Shown here in pieces: positions 51,603 through 60,431 of a stretch of 64,000 nucleotides of DNA. How positions within the stretch are numbered: the stretch's first letter is position 1; each line of letters opens with the position of its first letter. Origin of the DNA: Aureimonas mangrovi (GTDB lineage Bacteria > Pseudomonadota > Alphaproteobacteria > Rhizobiales > Rhizobiaceae); assembly GCF_014058705.1 (NCBI RefSeq), contig NZ_CP059692.1, forward strand, positions 749,001 through 813,000, in the 5' to 3' direction. Both the position numbers and the translations under genes were made by a program. The notes below the pieces were generated by a model. It was not told where the DNA came from. It searched no databases and was given only the letters and a program-made list of their open reading frames with translations.

Positions 51603-53348
51603 TCAATCGCGCCAGGGCAGGGTGCCCGCCGGCAGGCGCGGGCGCAGGGCGTCAACGAAGAGCGCGAGCACGAGGACGAAGAGGATCGACAGGACGGAGA
51701 GCGCCGCCGCGCCCGTCGAGTTGCCCTCGTATTGCAGCGAGAAGATCATCACGCCCACCGTCTCGACGCCGCTCGACCACAGGAGCGCCGAGACGGTCAG
51801 CTCGTTGAACGCTGTCATAAAGACGAGGAGCCCGCCCGCCACGGCCGCCGGTGCGGCTGCCGGCGCGACGATGAGGGTGAGGCGCCGCCACAGGCCCGCG
51901 CCGAGCATCCGCCCTGCCTCGTCGAGCGCGGGCTCCACCGCTTCCAGCGCCGCGCCCGTGGGGCGCAGAACGATCGGGAGGAAGCGCGCGGCGTAGGCGA
52001 TGAGGAGGATCGTCGCCGTGCCGTAGATCGAGACGCCGACGAGCGGCAGTGGTCGCAGGAAGACGAGGATCATCGCCAGCGCGAAGACCGTGCCCGGCAT
52101 TACGAAGGGCATGTCGGCGATGCCCGAAAGGACTCGGGCAGGCGTGCTCTTCCGCATCGCCGAGAGATAGGCGAAGGGCACGGCGACGAGCGTCGCGATC
52201 CCGGCGGCGGCCAGCGAGAGCCAGAAGGAGTTTCCGAAGGCGCGCCGCACGGTCGCGCTGCCGAAGACGGCGGATGCGTAATTGACAAGCGTCGCGGTCT
52301 CGGCCGAGAGCCGCACGCCGACGGCGGGCGTCAGCGAGGCGGTGACGAGCGCCGCCATCGGCGCGATCGCGATGAGGACGACGCAGATCCACACCAGTGC
52401 CGAGGCGCCGGCGTTCGCCCATCCGGCCTCGGCCATCGGATTCAGCCGCGCACCGGCCGCGACGGGCACGGAGAGCCTTCGCAGGAGCAGCGCGCGCACG
52501 AGAAGGGCGGCGCCCGCGAGCGCCATCAGGATCAGCGCCAGGGCCGCGACCTGGCCCATCATCGAGACGCCGAAACCATTGAGCCGCTGGTAGATCAGCG
52601 TCGTCAGCATCGGGAAGCGGCCGGGAATGCCGAGAAGCGCGGGCACGCCGAAATTGCCGACCGCCGCCGCGAAGGCGAGGATCGAGCCGGCGAGGATCGC
52701 GGGCGCGGCCAGCGGCAGGACGATGCGCGCAAGGATGCGTCCGCGCCGTGCGCCGGCGACGCGCGCCGCCTCGACGAGGTCCTGCGGCAGGAAGGCGAGG
52801 CTGGCGCGAACCGCAAGGAAGACGAAGGGCATGTGCTCTATGCCCATCAGGAGCGCGATGCCCCAGCCCGAATAGAGCGGATTGGGCCCTCGCGCGGGGG
52901 CGAGACCCAGCGACGACAGGAGCGGCGTCACCGCGCCGATCAGTTCGATCCAGGCGAGCGCCATGATCTGCGAGGGAATGAGGAGAGGCGACAGGACGAG
53001 GAAGGTCGCGGCGACGCGCCAGCGCACTCGCGCGAGCGTCAGACACAAGGCGAGCGCCGTGCCGAGCGCGGCCGAGATCGCGACCGAGCCGACCGATGCA
53101 GTGACGGTGTTGGAGAAGGCGCGGCGCACCGCGCGGCTCGACCAGCTCTCGCGCAGGACACCGAGGAAAGCACCGTCTCCGCCGGGCGCAAGGGCCTCCA
53201 CGACGAGGCGCAGGAGCGGCAGTGCCGAGAGAAGACCGACATAGAGGACGAGCAGGACGAGAAGAAGCCGCTCCCCGCGCAGAAGCGGGAAGCGGCGCGT
53301 CGTCGCCGGCACGGCAGTTCGCCGCGCGGCCAGCGTGATGTCAGCCAC
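51603..53348 (-). CDS. Iron(III)-type ABC transporter permease, two fused halves (FbpB-like)
   Basis: 581 residues from GTG 53348, which overlaps the end of the binding-protein gene by 8 bp; an ATG at 53408 would overlap more. Two homologous permease halves are present, each with an EAA loop: DLVEAARVAGARRGRILARIVLPLAAPA and PALDEAGRMLGAGLWRRLTLIVAPAAAP, about 12 helices in all. Fused double permeases are typical of FbpB/SfuB ferric transporters and some aminoethylphosphonate systems. Confidence 0.92.
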   Translation of the reverse strand: MADITLAARRTAVPATTRRFPLLRGERLLLVLLVLYVGLLSALPLLRLVVEALAPGGDGAFLGVLRESWSSRAVRRAFSNTVTASVGSVAISAALGTALALCLTLARVRWRVAATFLVLSPLLIPSQIMALAWIELIGAVTPLLSSLGLAPARGPNPLYSGWGIALLMGIEHMPFVFLAVRASLAFLPQDLVEAARVAGARRGRILARIVLPLAAPAILAGSILAFAAAVGNFGVPALLGIPGRFPMLTTLIYQRLNGFGVSMMGQVAALALILMALAGAALLVRALLLRRLSVPVAAGARLNPMAEAGWANAGASALVWICVVLIAIAPMAALVTASLTPAVGVRLSAETATLVNYASAVFGSATVRRAFGNSFWLSLAAAGIATLVAVPFAYLSAMRKSTPARVLSGIADMPFVMPGTVFALAMILVFLRPLPLVGVSIYGTATILLIAYAARFLPIVLRPTGAALEAVEPALDEAGRMLGAGLWRRLTLIVAPAAAPAAVAGGLLVFMTAFNELTVSALLWSSGVETVGVMIFSLQYEGNSTGAAALSVLSILFVLVLALFVDALRPRLPAGTLPWRD

Positions 53349-54330
53349 CGAAGAGGTCGGAGAACTGCGTCTTGATCTCCTGATCGTCGGCCAGAAGCGC
53401 TTCGGCATCGGTCGGCAGGATGTTCAGGTCGGCGACCGCAGGATAGCCTTCCGGCGGCGAGACGCTGTCGAGCACCGGGAAGTAGCCCTGCTCGACCGAC
53501 TGCTGCTGCGCGGCCTCGCCGAGCTGCCAGTCGACGAAGGCCTTGGCGGCCTCCTCGTTGGCCGAGCCCGCGAGGATCGCGACCGGCTGCGTGACGACCG
53601 AGACGCCCTCGGACGGGAACACGAAGTCGATCGGCGAGCCGGCCTTCCTGGCGTTCAGCGGCATGTACTCGACGATGATGCCGTAGGCCTTCTCGCCGCG
53701 CGCGACCGCTTCCAGCACCGTGCCGTTGCCCTGACCGGCGACGGCGCCGCCATCGGCCAGTTGCTCGTAATAATCCCAGCCGAATTCGGGCTGCTGCGTC
53801 ATGGTGCCGACATGGATGACGGCCGCGCCCGAATAGAGCGGGCTCGGCATGATGGTGCCGGACGCGGCTTCGGGATCCGTGAGGTCCGCCCAGGAGGTCG
53901 GCGGCGTCTGGACGAGATCGGTGTTGTAGGCGATGCCCGTCGTGATCAGCTTGGTGCCGAAGAAGGTGCGGTCCGGATCGACCAGCGCCTCGGGAATGCC
54001 GTCGACCGGCGCGTCCTCGTAGGCGAGGAGGCGGTCCTCGTTCTTGAGCTGCGTCATGGCGACGGTGTCGGCGATGAGCAGCACGTCGGCCTGCGGCGCG
54101 CCAGCGGCGAACTCGGCCTGGAGCTTGGTCATCAACTCGGTCGTGCCCGAGCGGAACACCTCGACGGTGATGTCCGGGTGGTCGCGGTTGAAAGCCTCCA
54201 CGACGGCGGTCATCTGGTCGGTCGGCTGCGAGGTGTAGACGGTGATCGTGCTCGCTTCCTGGGCGCCTGCGATGCCACTGACGGCGGTCGCGGCGAAAAG
54301 GGCGAGGGCAAGCGGGTTGAGGCTGCGCAT
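53341..54330 (-). CDS. Iron(III)-type ABC transporter substrate-binding protein
   Basis: 329 residues with signal peptide MRSLNPLALALFAATAVSGI, ending near AGAQ. The mature protein begins STITVYTSQPTDQMTAVVEAFNRDHPDITVEVFRSGTTELMTKLQAE, a start common to FbpA/AfuA ferric proteins and to aminoethylphosphonate-type relatives. EFGWDYYEQLA holds a Tyr pair but its role as metal ligand is unproven. No phosphonate-degradation gene lies near, so ferric iron is slightly preferred; both remain possible. Confidence 0.87.
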   Translation of the reverse strand: MRSLNPLALALFAATAVSGIAGAQEASTITVYTSQPTDQMTAVVEAFNRDHPDITVEVFRSGTTELMTKLQAEFAAGAPQADVLLIADTVAMTQLKNEDRLLAYEDAPVDGIPEALVDPDRTFFGTKLITTGIAYNTDLVQTPPTSWADLTDPEAASGTIMPSPLYSGAAVIHVGTMTQQPEFGWDYYEQLADGGAVAGQGNGTVLEAVARGEKAYGIIVEYMPLNARKAGSPIDFVFPSEGVSVVTQPVAILAGSANEEAAKAFVDWQLGEAAQQQSVEQGYFPVLDSVSPPEGYPAVADLNILPTDAEALLADDQEIKTQFSDLFGG

Positions 54331-54459
54331 GGAAGGGGCGTGCTCCGGTGGATGGCCTTTCGAGGCGTCGCGAACCTGGCGAGACGAGGGACCGCCACCG
54401 CTTCGGATACGTACGCATCGGGGTGTTCGAGAACCGTTCTCCGGCCTCGCCGCGATGCT

Positions 54460-55557
54460 CTAGGCCGCCTGCGCGACGTTTACATGACGCTGCGTATCCG
54501 CCAGAACCCAGCCGCTCGCAATGGAAATCCACACGCTTTCCCCGGGGCTCGCCGGCTTGGTGCTGCGAACCTTCACCTCGGCCGGCCCGCCGTCGCCGTC
54601 GATCGAGACGGTGAGGAGATGGTCGCCGTTCTCGAAGCGCGCATCGATGACGCGGGCGGGGATCGCCCCCGGTGCGTCGCCTGCGGATACGATCGCAAGA
54701 TCACGGGTTCGCAGGCATAGAAGCGCTGGGCCCACGGGAGCTTCGCCCGGCAGGGTCAGACTGCGGCCGTTCAGATCCAGGCGGCACGAGCCGTCCGCCT
54801 CCCGGCCCGTGACGGTGACGGGAACGGTGCGCCCGCCGGCGATGAACCGGGCGACCATCGCAGAGGCGGGACGGTGGAATAGTGTGCTCGGCGAGGCGAC
54901 CTGCTGTAGCCGGCCTGCGTCCATCACCGCGACGTGGTCGGCGAGCGCCATTGCCTCGCTCTGGTCATGCGTGACGAAGACGAAGGTGGTCTTCGCTTCG
55001 CGGTGGATGCGGCGGAACTCGGCCTGCATCTGTTCGCGCAGATGCGCGTCGAGATTGGCGAGCGGTTCGTCCAGCAGGATCACCGCCGGACCGACCGCGA
55101 GGCTGCGGGCGAGGGCGACGCGCTGGCGCTGGCCGCCGGAGAGCTCATGCGGACGGCGGGCGGCATGGGCGGCGAGGCCGACGAGTTCCAGCGCCTCCAT
55201 CGCGCGGCGACGGCGCTCGGCGCTGGCCATGCGGCGCACCTTCAGGCCGAACTCCACGTTCGAGAGAACGCTCATGTGCGGCCACAGCGCGTAGGACTGG
55301 AAGACCATGCCGACGCCGCGATCCTCCGGCTCGACGAAGAGACCGGGCGCGGCGACACGCGCGCCGCCGATGAATATCTCGCCCGCATCCGGTCGCTCGA
55401 GCCCCGCGATCAGCCGCAGCGCCGTCGTCTTGCCGCAGCCGGACGGGCCGAGGAGCGCGAGGAACGCACCCGAGGGGATCTTGAGCGAAAGATCGTCGAC
55501 CGCTACCGCGCCCGAGCGGAAGCTGCGCGTGACGCCGGAGAGCTCGATGTCGGCCAT
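54460..55557 (-). CDS. Iron(III)-type ABC transporter ATP-binding protein (FbpC-like)
   Basis: 365 residues from ATG 55557. Walker A GPSGCGKTT, VFQSYALWPHMSVLSNVEFGL, signature LSGGQRQRVALARSL, Walker B VILLDEPLANLDAHLRE and H-loop VTHDQSEAMALADHV, then a TOBE-type C-terminal domain. It is first of the three transporter genes; a 129-bp gap without a clear motif separates it from the binding-protein gene. Confidence 0.93.
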   Translation of the reverse strand: MADIELSGVTRSFRSGAVAVDDLSLKIPSGAFLALLGPSGCGKTTALRLIAGLERPDAGEIFIGGARVAAPGLFVEPEDRGVGMVFQSYALWPHMSVLSNVEFGLKVRRMASAERRRRAMEALELVGLAAHAARRPHELSGGQRQRVALARSLAVGPAVILLDEPLANLDAHLREQMQAEFRRIHREAKTTFVFVTHDQSEAMALADHVAVMDAGRLQQVASPSTLFHRPASAMVARFIAGGRTVPVTVTGREADGSCRLDLNGRSLTLPGEAPVGPALLCLRTRDLAIVSAGDAPGAIPARVIDARFENGDHLLTVSIDGDGGPAEVKVRSTKPASPGESVWISIASGWVLADTQRHVNVAQAA

Positions 55558-55602
55558 GACGTGGTCCGGGACGGTTTCGAGGAAGATCAACCGCCTAGAG
55601 CG

Positions 55603-55962
55603 TCATTGTTGCGTTTCGATGACATTTTCCGGGGCCTCACAGACCGTGGAGCGGGTGAGGAAACGGCGTTCGCGCCCATTGTCGAGCGAGAACATGCCGC
55701 CGCGCCCCGGCACGACGTCGAGAATGAGGTCGGTGTGCTTCCAGGCCTCGTATTGCGCACCGCCGATATAGACGGGCGTGCCGTCGGAAAGCGTCCCCAA
55801 CAGCACGTCGCCCTCGCCGATGCGGAACTCGCCGCGCGGGTAGCACATCGGCGAAGAACCGTCGCAGCAGCCGCCCGACTGATGGAACAGGACCGGGCCG
55901 TGGTCGGCCACGATCTCGGCGAGGAACGCCATCGCCTCCGGCGTGGCCGTGACCTTATCCAT
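55603..55962 (-). CDS. DUF779 family protein
   Basis: 119 residues. FHQSGGCCDGSSPMCYPRGEF and VYIGGAQYEAWKHTDLILDVVPGRGGMFSLD are the conserved blocks of DUF779, with a Cys-Cys pair and a third Cys that suggest metal or thiol chemistry. The function is not established. Members are usually encoded next to acetaldehyde-type dehydrogenases, as here (57 bp after the stop of such a gene), so a helper role for that enzyme is plausible. Confidence 0.9.
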   Translation of the reverse strand: MDKVTATPEAMAFLAEIVADHGPVLFHQSGGCCDGSSPMCYPRGEFRIGEGDVLLGTLSDGTPVYIGGAQYEAWKHTDLILDVVPGRGGMFSLDNGRERRFLTRSTVCEAPENVIETQQ

Positions 55963-56019
55963 GACGATGCTCCCAGACGAATGACCAGCGCGGCGGCGAA
56001 CCGCCGCGCCAGCACTGGC

Positions 56020-57540
56020 TCAGAAGAAGCCGAGGGCGTTCGGCGAGTAGCTGACCAGCATGTTCTTGGTCTGCTGGTAATGGTCGAGCATCATCTTGTG
56101 CGTCTCGCGCCCGATGCCGCTCTGCTTGTAGCCGCCAAAGGCCGCATGCGCGGGATAGGCGTGGTAGCAGTTGGTCCAGACGCGCCCGGCCTGGATGGCG
56201 CGTCCGAAGCGGTAGGCGCGGGTGCCGTCCCGCGTCCAGATGCCCGAGCCGAGGCCGTAGAGCGTGTCGTTGGCGATCGACAGCGCATCGGCGTCGTCCT
56301 TGAACGTCGTCACCGAGACGACCGGCCCGAAGATCTCCTCCTGGAAGACGCGCATCTTGTTGTGGCCGGCGAAGATCGTCGGCTCGATGTAGAAGCCGTC
56401 GGCCAGCTCACCGTCGAGCCTGGCGCGCTGGCCGCCGGTCAGCACTTCTGCGCCCTCCTGCCGGCCGATGTCGAGATAGGAGAGGATCTTCTCCATCTGC
56501 TCGGTGGAGGCCTGCGCCCCGATCATCGTCGACGGGTCGAGCGGGTGGCCCTGCTTGATCGCCTTCACACGGGCGACCGCCTTTTCCATGAAGCGGTCGT
56601 AGATCGATTCATGGACCAGCGCCCGGCTCGGGCAGGTGCAGACCTCGCCCTGGTTGAGGGCGAACATCGCAAAGCCTTCGAGAGCCTTGTCGAAGAAGGC
56701 GTCGTCCTCGGCCATCACGTCGGCGAAGAAGATGTTCGGGCTCTTGCCGCCGAGCTCCAGCGTCACCGGGATGAGGTTCTCCGAGGCGTACTGCATGATC
56801 AGCCGCCCGGTCGTCGTCTCGCCGGTGAAGGCGATCTTGGCGATGCGTTTGGACTGGGCGAGCGGCTTGCCGGCCTCGAGGCCGAAGCCCTGCAAGATGT
56901 TCAGAACACCCGGCGGCAGGATGTCGGCGGCGAGCTCCGCGAAGACCATGATCGAGAGCGGCGTCTGTTCGGCGGGCTTGAGCACCACGCAGTTGCCGGC
57001 GGCGAGCGCCGGCGCGAGCTTCCACACCGCCATAAGAAGCGGGAAGTTCCACGGGATGATCTGACCGACGACGCCCAGCGGTTCGTGGAAGTGATAGGCG
57101 ACCGTGTCTTCGTCGATCTGCGAGATCGAGCCTTCCTGCGCGCGCAGGCACCCGGCGAAATAGCGGAAGTGATCGACCGCGAGCGGCAGGTCGGCGTTGG
57201 TCGTCTCGCGGATCGGCTTGCCGTTGTCGAGCGTCTCCACCATCGCCAGGAGATCGAGGTTCTCCTCAATGCAGTCGGCGAGGCGGTTGAGCATCAGAGC
57301 GCGCTCGGCCGGCGCTGTCTTGCCCCACTTTTCACGCGCGGCATGCGCGGCGTCGAGGGCCTTCTCGACGTCCGCCGCCGAAGATCGGGCGACATGGCAA
57401 AGCGTCTTGCCCGTGACCGGGCTCGGATTGTCGAAATAGCGCCCGTCGACCGGGGCGACCCACTGGCCGCCGATGAAATTGTCGTAGCGCTCGCGGATCA
57501 GGACCTTCTCGGAAACCTGGTCGATCGCCTGCTGGTACAT
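56020..57540 (-). CDS. Aldehyde dehydrogenase, acetaldehyde type (ExaC/AldB-like)
   Basis: 506 residues from ATG 57540. ALDH motifs: [38 protein letters not shown], Glu262 in [12 protein letters not shown] and catalytic Cys301 in [17 protein letters not shown]. The CTC context and length match NAD-dependent ExaC/AldB acetaldehyde dehydrogenases. It oxidises an aldehyde to the acid, and is followed by DUF779. A divergent AraC gene lies 178 bp upstream, and further on is a periplasmic aldehyde oxidase set, so this region seems devoted to aldehyde handling. Confidence 0.95.
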   Translation of the reverse strand: MYQQAIDQVSEKVLIRERYDNFIGGQWVAPVDGRYFDNPSPVTGKTLCHVARSSAADVEKALDAAHAAREKWGKTAPAERALMLNRLADCIEENLDLLAMVETLDNGKPIRETTNADLPLAVDHFRYFAGCLRAQEGSISQIDEDTVAYHFHEPLGVVGQIIPWNFPLLMAVWKLAPALAAGNCVVLKPAEQTPLSIMVFAELAADILPPGVLNILQGFGLEAGKPLAQSKRIAKIAFTGETTTGRLIMQYASENLIPVTLELGGKSPNIFFADVMAEDDAFFDKALEGFAMFALNQGEVCTCPSRALVHESIYDRFMEKAVARVKAIKQGHPLDPSTMIGAQASTEQMEKILSYLDIGRQEGAEVLTGGQRARLDGELADGFYIEPTIFAGHNKMRVFQEEIFGPVVSVTTFKDDADALSIANDTLYGLGSGIWTRDGTRAYRFGRAIQAGRVWTNCYHAYPAHAAFGGYKQSGIGRETHKMMLDHYQQTKNMLVSYSPNALGFF

Positions 57541-57718
57541 GATGTTCCTCCCAAACGCGGTTTCGAAAACATTTCCTCCAGCGCCCATCACCCGCGTTAA
57601 TTGCGGCGATCGCGTGGCAAAATTCGGACCTTTTCGCACCTGTGCAGCGCTTGGGGCGTCCTCCTCCCGCTAGGGTCGATCCGGACCGGCGTCGACCGGG
57701 AACAGGAGCCAGGAGGCG

Positions 57719-58705
57719 TTGAGCTTTCAGCGGTGGATGACGAGATTGTTGATTCATTGCGCGAAGACGCAATGCTACGGGGCCGAGCGGTATGAAACCC
57801 GCAATCTGAACGAGGGGGTGGACGTGTACTCGAGCGACCATCTTCCGGGAACCTTGCTGCTGAGCAGCGAGCAGCAGGGATGGCGTTCCCTGTCGCTTCG
57901 ACGATATCGCGAGCCGGCCTCGATCCCCGACCTCGAACTGCCACCGTCCGAAAATGCGGTCATCGTCCTCATCCGCAGTGGCTCCTGCCGGATCGAGAGC
58001 TTTTCAGCAGGGCGATGGCGCCGGGCGACTTATCGGCCGGGCGATATCGGGATGACGCCGCCGGGACAATCCTCCCGACTGCGATGGCAGGCCGATGAGG
58101 GCCACGAGACGCTGCAACTCCAGCTACCGGCGCGCATGATCCAGGCAGCTCTCCAGAGCCGCCATGACGGCCGCCCCGTGGCGTTTCCGAACCGGTTAAT
58201 CGTGGAGGACGACGGTATCGGCGCCGTCATGACGGCTCTGGAGAGCGGGCTCGCGGAAGGCGCAGACGACCTTTACGCCGGATCGGCGGGGCATTGGCTT
58301 ACGTCCCACATCCTTTTCCGGCATGGGGGTGCCTCGCCTCTTTCCGGATCGAGCCGCGAGGGTGAACGCGCCCTGCGCAGTGTCGACGAGTATATGCATG
58401 CTCATCTCGGCGAACCGGTCACGCTGGACGATCTCGCGGCCGTCGCGGGCTGCGGCACGTTCCAGCTCATCCGCATCGCCAAGCGCGTCTGGAACGAGAC
58501 GCCGCTGCGCAGGATGACGCGCCTTCGATTGGAGCATGCTCGAGCCCTGCTCGAGCAGACAGCGTTCTCGATCATCTCCATTGCCCTGGAATGCGGTTAT
58601 TCGAACCCCACGCATTTCACCGTGGCGTTCCGCCGGGCTTACGGAATTTCCCCGACACGCTATCGGCAAGAGCGCAGAGCCGAGCGTCGCGCAATCTCGC
58701 GATGA
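57719..58705 (+). CDS. AraC family transcriptional regulator
   Basis: 328 residues from TTG 57719, with AGGAG at 57704-57708 at suitable distance; ATG 57737 is the next in-frame start. The N-terminal part forms a cupin-like sensor (GHETLQLQLPARMIQAAL), and the C-terminal about 105 residues hold two HTHs: LDDLAAVAGCGTFQLIRIAKRVWNETPLRRMTRLRLEHARALLEQT and ALECGYSNPTHFTVAFRRAYGISPTRYRQ. It lies between the divergent aldehyde dehydrogenase gene and paoABC and could control either; direct repeats at its 3' end point to pao. Confidence 0.92.
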   Translation: MSFQRWMTRLLIHCAKTQCYGAERYETRNLNEGVDVYSSDHLPGTLLLSSEQQGWRSLSLRRYREPASIPDLELPPSENAVIVLIRSGSCRIESFSAGRWRRATYRPGDIGMTPPGQSSRLRWQADEGHETLQLQLPARMIQAALQSRHDGRPVAFPNRLIVEDDGIGAVMTALESGLAEGADDLYAGSAGHWLTSHILFRHGGASPLSGSSREGERALRSVDEYMHAHLGEPVTLDDLAAVAGCGTFQLIRIAKRVWNETPLRRMTRLRLEHARALLEQTAFSIISIALECGYSNPTHFTVAFRRAYGISPTRYRQERRAERRAISR

Positions 58706-58723
58706 TCGGCCGCAATCTCGCGA
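58690..58723 (+). promoter_or_regulatory. Tandem 13-bp direct repeats ahead of paoABC
   Basis: CGCAATCTCGCGA occurs at 58690-58702 and again at 58711-58723, exactly 21 bp apart (two helical turns), the spacing typical of AraC-family half-sites. The pair straddles the araC-type gene stop and lies 77 bp before paoA. A weaker relative, CCGCAATTAACGCG on the minus strand at 57593-57606, lies upstream of the aldehyde dehydrogenase gene. Confidence 0.5.
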
Positions 58724-58799
58724 GCGACGCGCTTCTTTGGATCGCCTCTAATCGGATGAAGGCGTTCAACGCCGCCAGAGGCCGACCAAGGAAGCTCCC

Positions 58800-59432
58800 A
58801 TGGATCGAACGAAGACCTGCGCAGCGCATCCGCCGCGCGCGCTAGAACTCAACCGTCGCGAACTGATGCTCGGCACGGCGTCGGCAGCGGCGGCCGGTAG
58901 CCTGCCGTCGACCGTCCATGCGCAGGGTTCATCGGCGCAGTCCGAGCTCGCCCATTTCACGGCGGACCTGACGACGCGGGTCAACGGGATCAGCCATACG
59001 GTCGAGATCGACACGCGCACCTCGGCCCTTGACCTTCTGCGAGAGGTTTTCGGCCTGACAGGCTCGAAGAAGGGGTGCGACCACGGGCAGTGTGGAGCCT
59101 GCACGATCCATCTCGACGGACGGCGTGTCGCCTCATGCCTCACACCCGCCGTCCAACTGCACCAGCGCTCTGTCACGACGATCGAGGGCATTGCCGAAGA
59201 TGGCGGGCCTCTCCATCCGATGCAGCAGGCTTTCATCGATCATGATGCCCTGCAGTGCGGCTACTGCACACCAGGGCAGATCATGGCCGCGATCGCGTGC
59301 GTGAACGAAGGCAACGCGTCGTCAGCGGAGCGCATCCGCGAATACATGAGCGGCAATATCTGCCGCTGCGGCGCTTATGCCGGCATCGTTGCGGCTATTC
59401 AGCAGGCCGCTCCTGTGATGCAGGAGGGCTGA
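58800..59432 (+). CDS. paoA: Periplasmic aldehyde oxidoreductase, 2Fe-2S subunit PaoA
   Basis: 210 residues with a Tat signal ([20 protein letters not shown], ending VHAQ), which exports the folded complex. The plant-type ferredoxin cluster motif [16 protein letters not shown] and the helical-domain cluster motif [10 protein letters not shown]...ICRCGAY give the two 2Fe-2S centres of xanthine-oxidase-family enzymes. It passes electrons from the molybdenum subunit. It lies 3 bp before paoB. Confidence 0.94.
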   Translation: MDRTKTCAAHPPRALELNRRELMLGTASAAAAGSLPSTVHAQGSSAQSELAHFTADLTTRVNGISHTVEIDTRTSALDLLREVFGLTGSKKGCDHGQCGACTIHLDGRRVASCLTPAVQLHQRSVTTIEGIAEDGGPLHPMQQAFIDHDALQCGYCTPGQIMAAIACVNEGNASSAERIREYMSGNICRCGAYAGIVAAIQQAAPVMQEG

Positions 59433-59435
59433 GGC

Positions 59436-60428
59436 ATGCGGCCCTTCGCCTATTCCCGAGCCTCCTCCAGCGAGGATGCCGTTCGCCGCCTCGCGATGTC
59501 CGACGGCGCGAAGCTGATGGCCGGCGGCACCACGCTCTACGATCTGATGAAGATCGGGGCCGAGGCTCCGTCTTCCGTCATCGACATCAACGCCCTTCAC
59601 GACCTCTCCTTCATCGAGGCGGACCGGGACAAAGGCCTGCGTCTCGGCGCACTCGCACGGATGAGTGACGTCGCCGCCGAGCCGGCGATCGTGGAGGGAT
59701 ATCCCGCCATTTCGCAGTCGCTCTGGCTCGCCGCCTCACAGCAGCTTCGCAACATGGCCAGTCTGGGCGGCAATCTTCTGCAGCGTACGCGCTGCGCCTA
59801 TTTCCGCACCGGCGCACCCTATGCCTGCAACAAGCGCGAACCGGGAACCGGTTGCTCGGCGGTCGGAGGAATCGACCGAGGTCACGCCCTGTTCGGTGCA
59901 AGCCAGAACTGCAGTGCGGTCTATCCCGGCGACTTCGCGATCGCGCTCGTCGCCTTCGATGCTCAGCTCGACGTCCTGGGGCCGAATGGCAATCGCACGC
60001 TCCCCGTCGAGGGACTGTACCGCGACCCTGGCGGGACGCCGGAGCAGGATACAACCATCGCCGCGGACGAGATCATCACCGCTATCCGCGTTCCCGTGAC
60101 GCCGTTCTCCCGGCGCTCGACCTACCTCAAGATCCGCGACCGTGCCTCCTACGCCTTCGCGCTCGTCTCGGCAGCAGTCGCCCTCGACCTGGAGGACGGG
60201 ATCGTGCGTCAGGCGCGGATCGCCCTTGGAGGCGTCGCGACACGTCCCTGGCGCGCCCGCTCGGCGGAGGCCGCCCTGGTCGGCCGCCACCTCGATCGCC
60301 AGACCGCTCTCGATGCGGGTGGAATCGCGTTCGCCGATGCTCGCCCGGGCGAGCACAACGGTTTCAAGATCGAACTGGGGCGCCAGACGGTCGCCGACGC
60401 TCTAATGACTGCCGCCGAGAGGATCTGA
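59436..60428 (+). CDS. paoB: Periplasmic aldehyde oxidoreductase, FAD subunit PaoB
   Basis: 330 residues. FAD-site blocks LMAGGTTLYDLMKIGAEAPSSVIDIN and QLRNMASLGGNLLQRTRCAYFR are present. The insertion CAYFRTGAPYACNKREPGTGC with further Cys is the feature that binds a 4Fe-4S cluster in E. coli PaoB. No export signal is present; it should be co-exported with PaoA. Genes on both sides are 3 bp away, so the three are one operon. Confidence 0.94.
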   Translation: MRPFAYSRASSSEDAVRRLAMSDGAKLMAGGTTLYDLMKIGAEAPSSVIDINALHDLSFIEADRDKGLRLGALARMSDVAAEPAIVEGYPAISQSLWLAASQQLRNMASLGGNLLQRTRCAYFRTGAPYACNKREPGTGCSAVGGIDRGHALFGASQNCSAVYPGDFAIALVAFDAQLDVLGPNGNRTLPVEGLYRDPGGTPEQDTTIAADEIITAIRVPVTPFSRRSTYLKIRDRASYAFALVSAAVALDLEDGIVRQARIALGGVATRPWRARSAEAALVGRHLDRQTALDAGGIAFADARPGEHNGFKIELGRQTVADALMTAAERI

Positions 60429-60431
60429 TCG

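Noticed and set aside
54934-57600. 888-codon plus-strand frame
   Set aside because: Antisense to the ATPase, DUF779 and aldehyde dehydrogenase genes, which have full family motifs.
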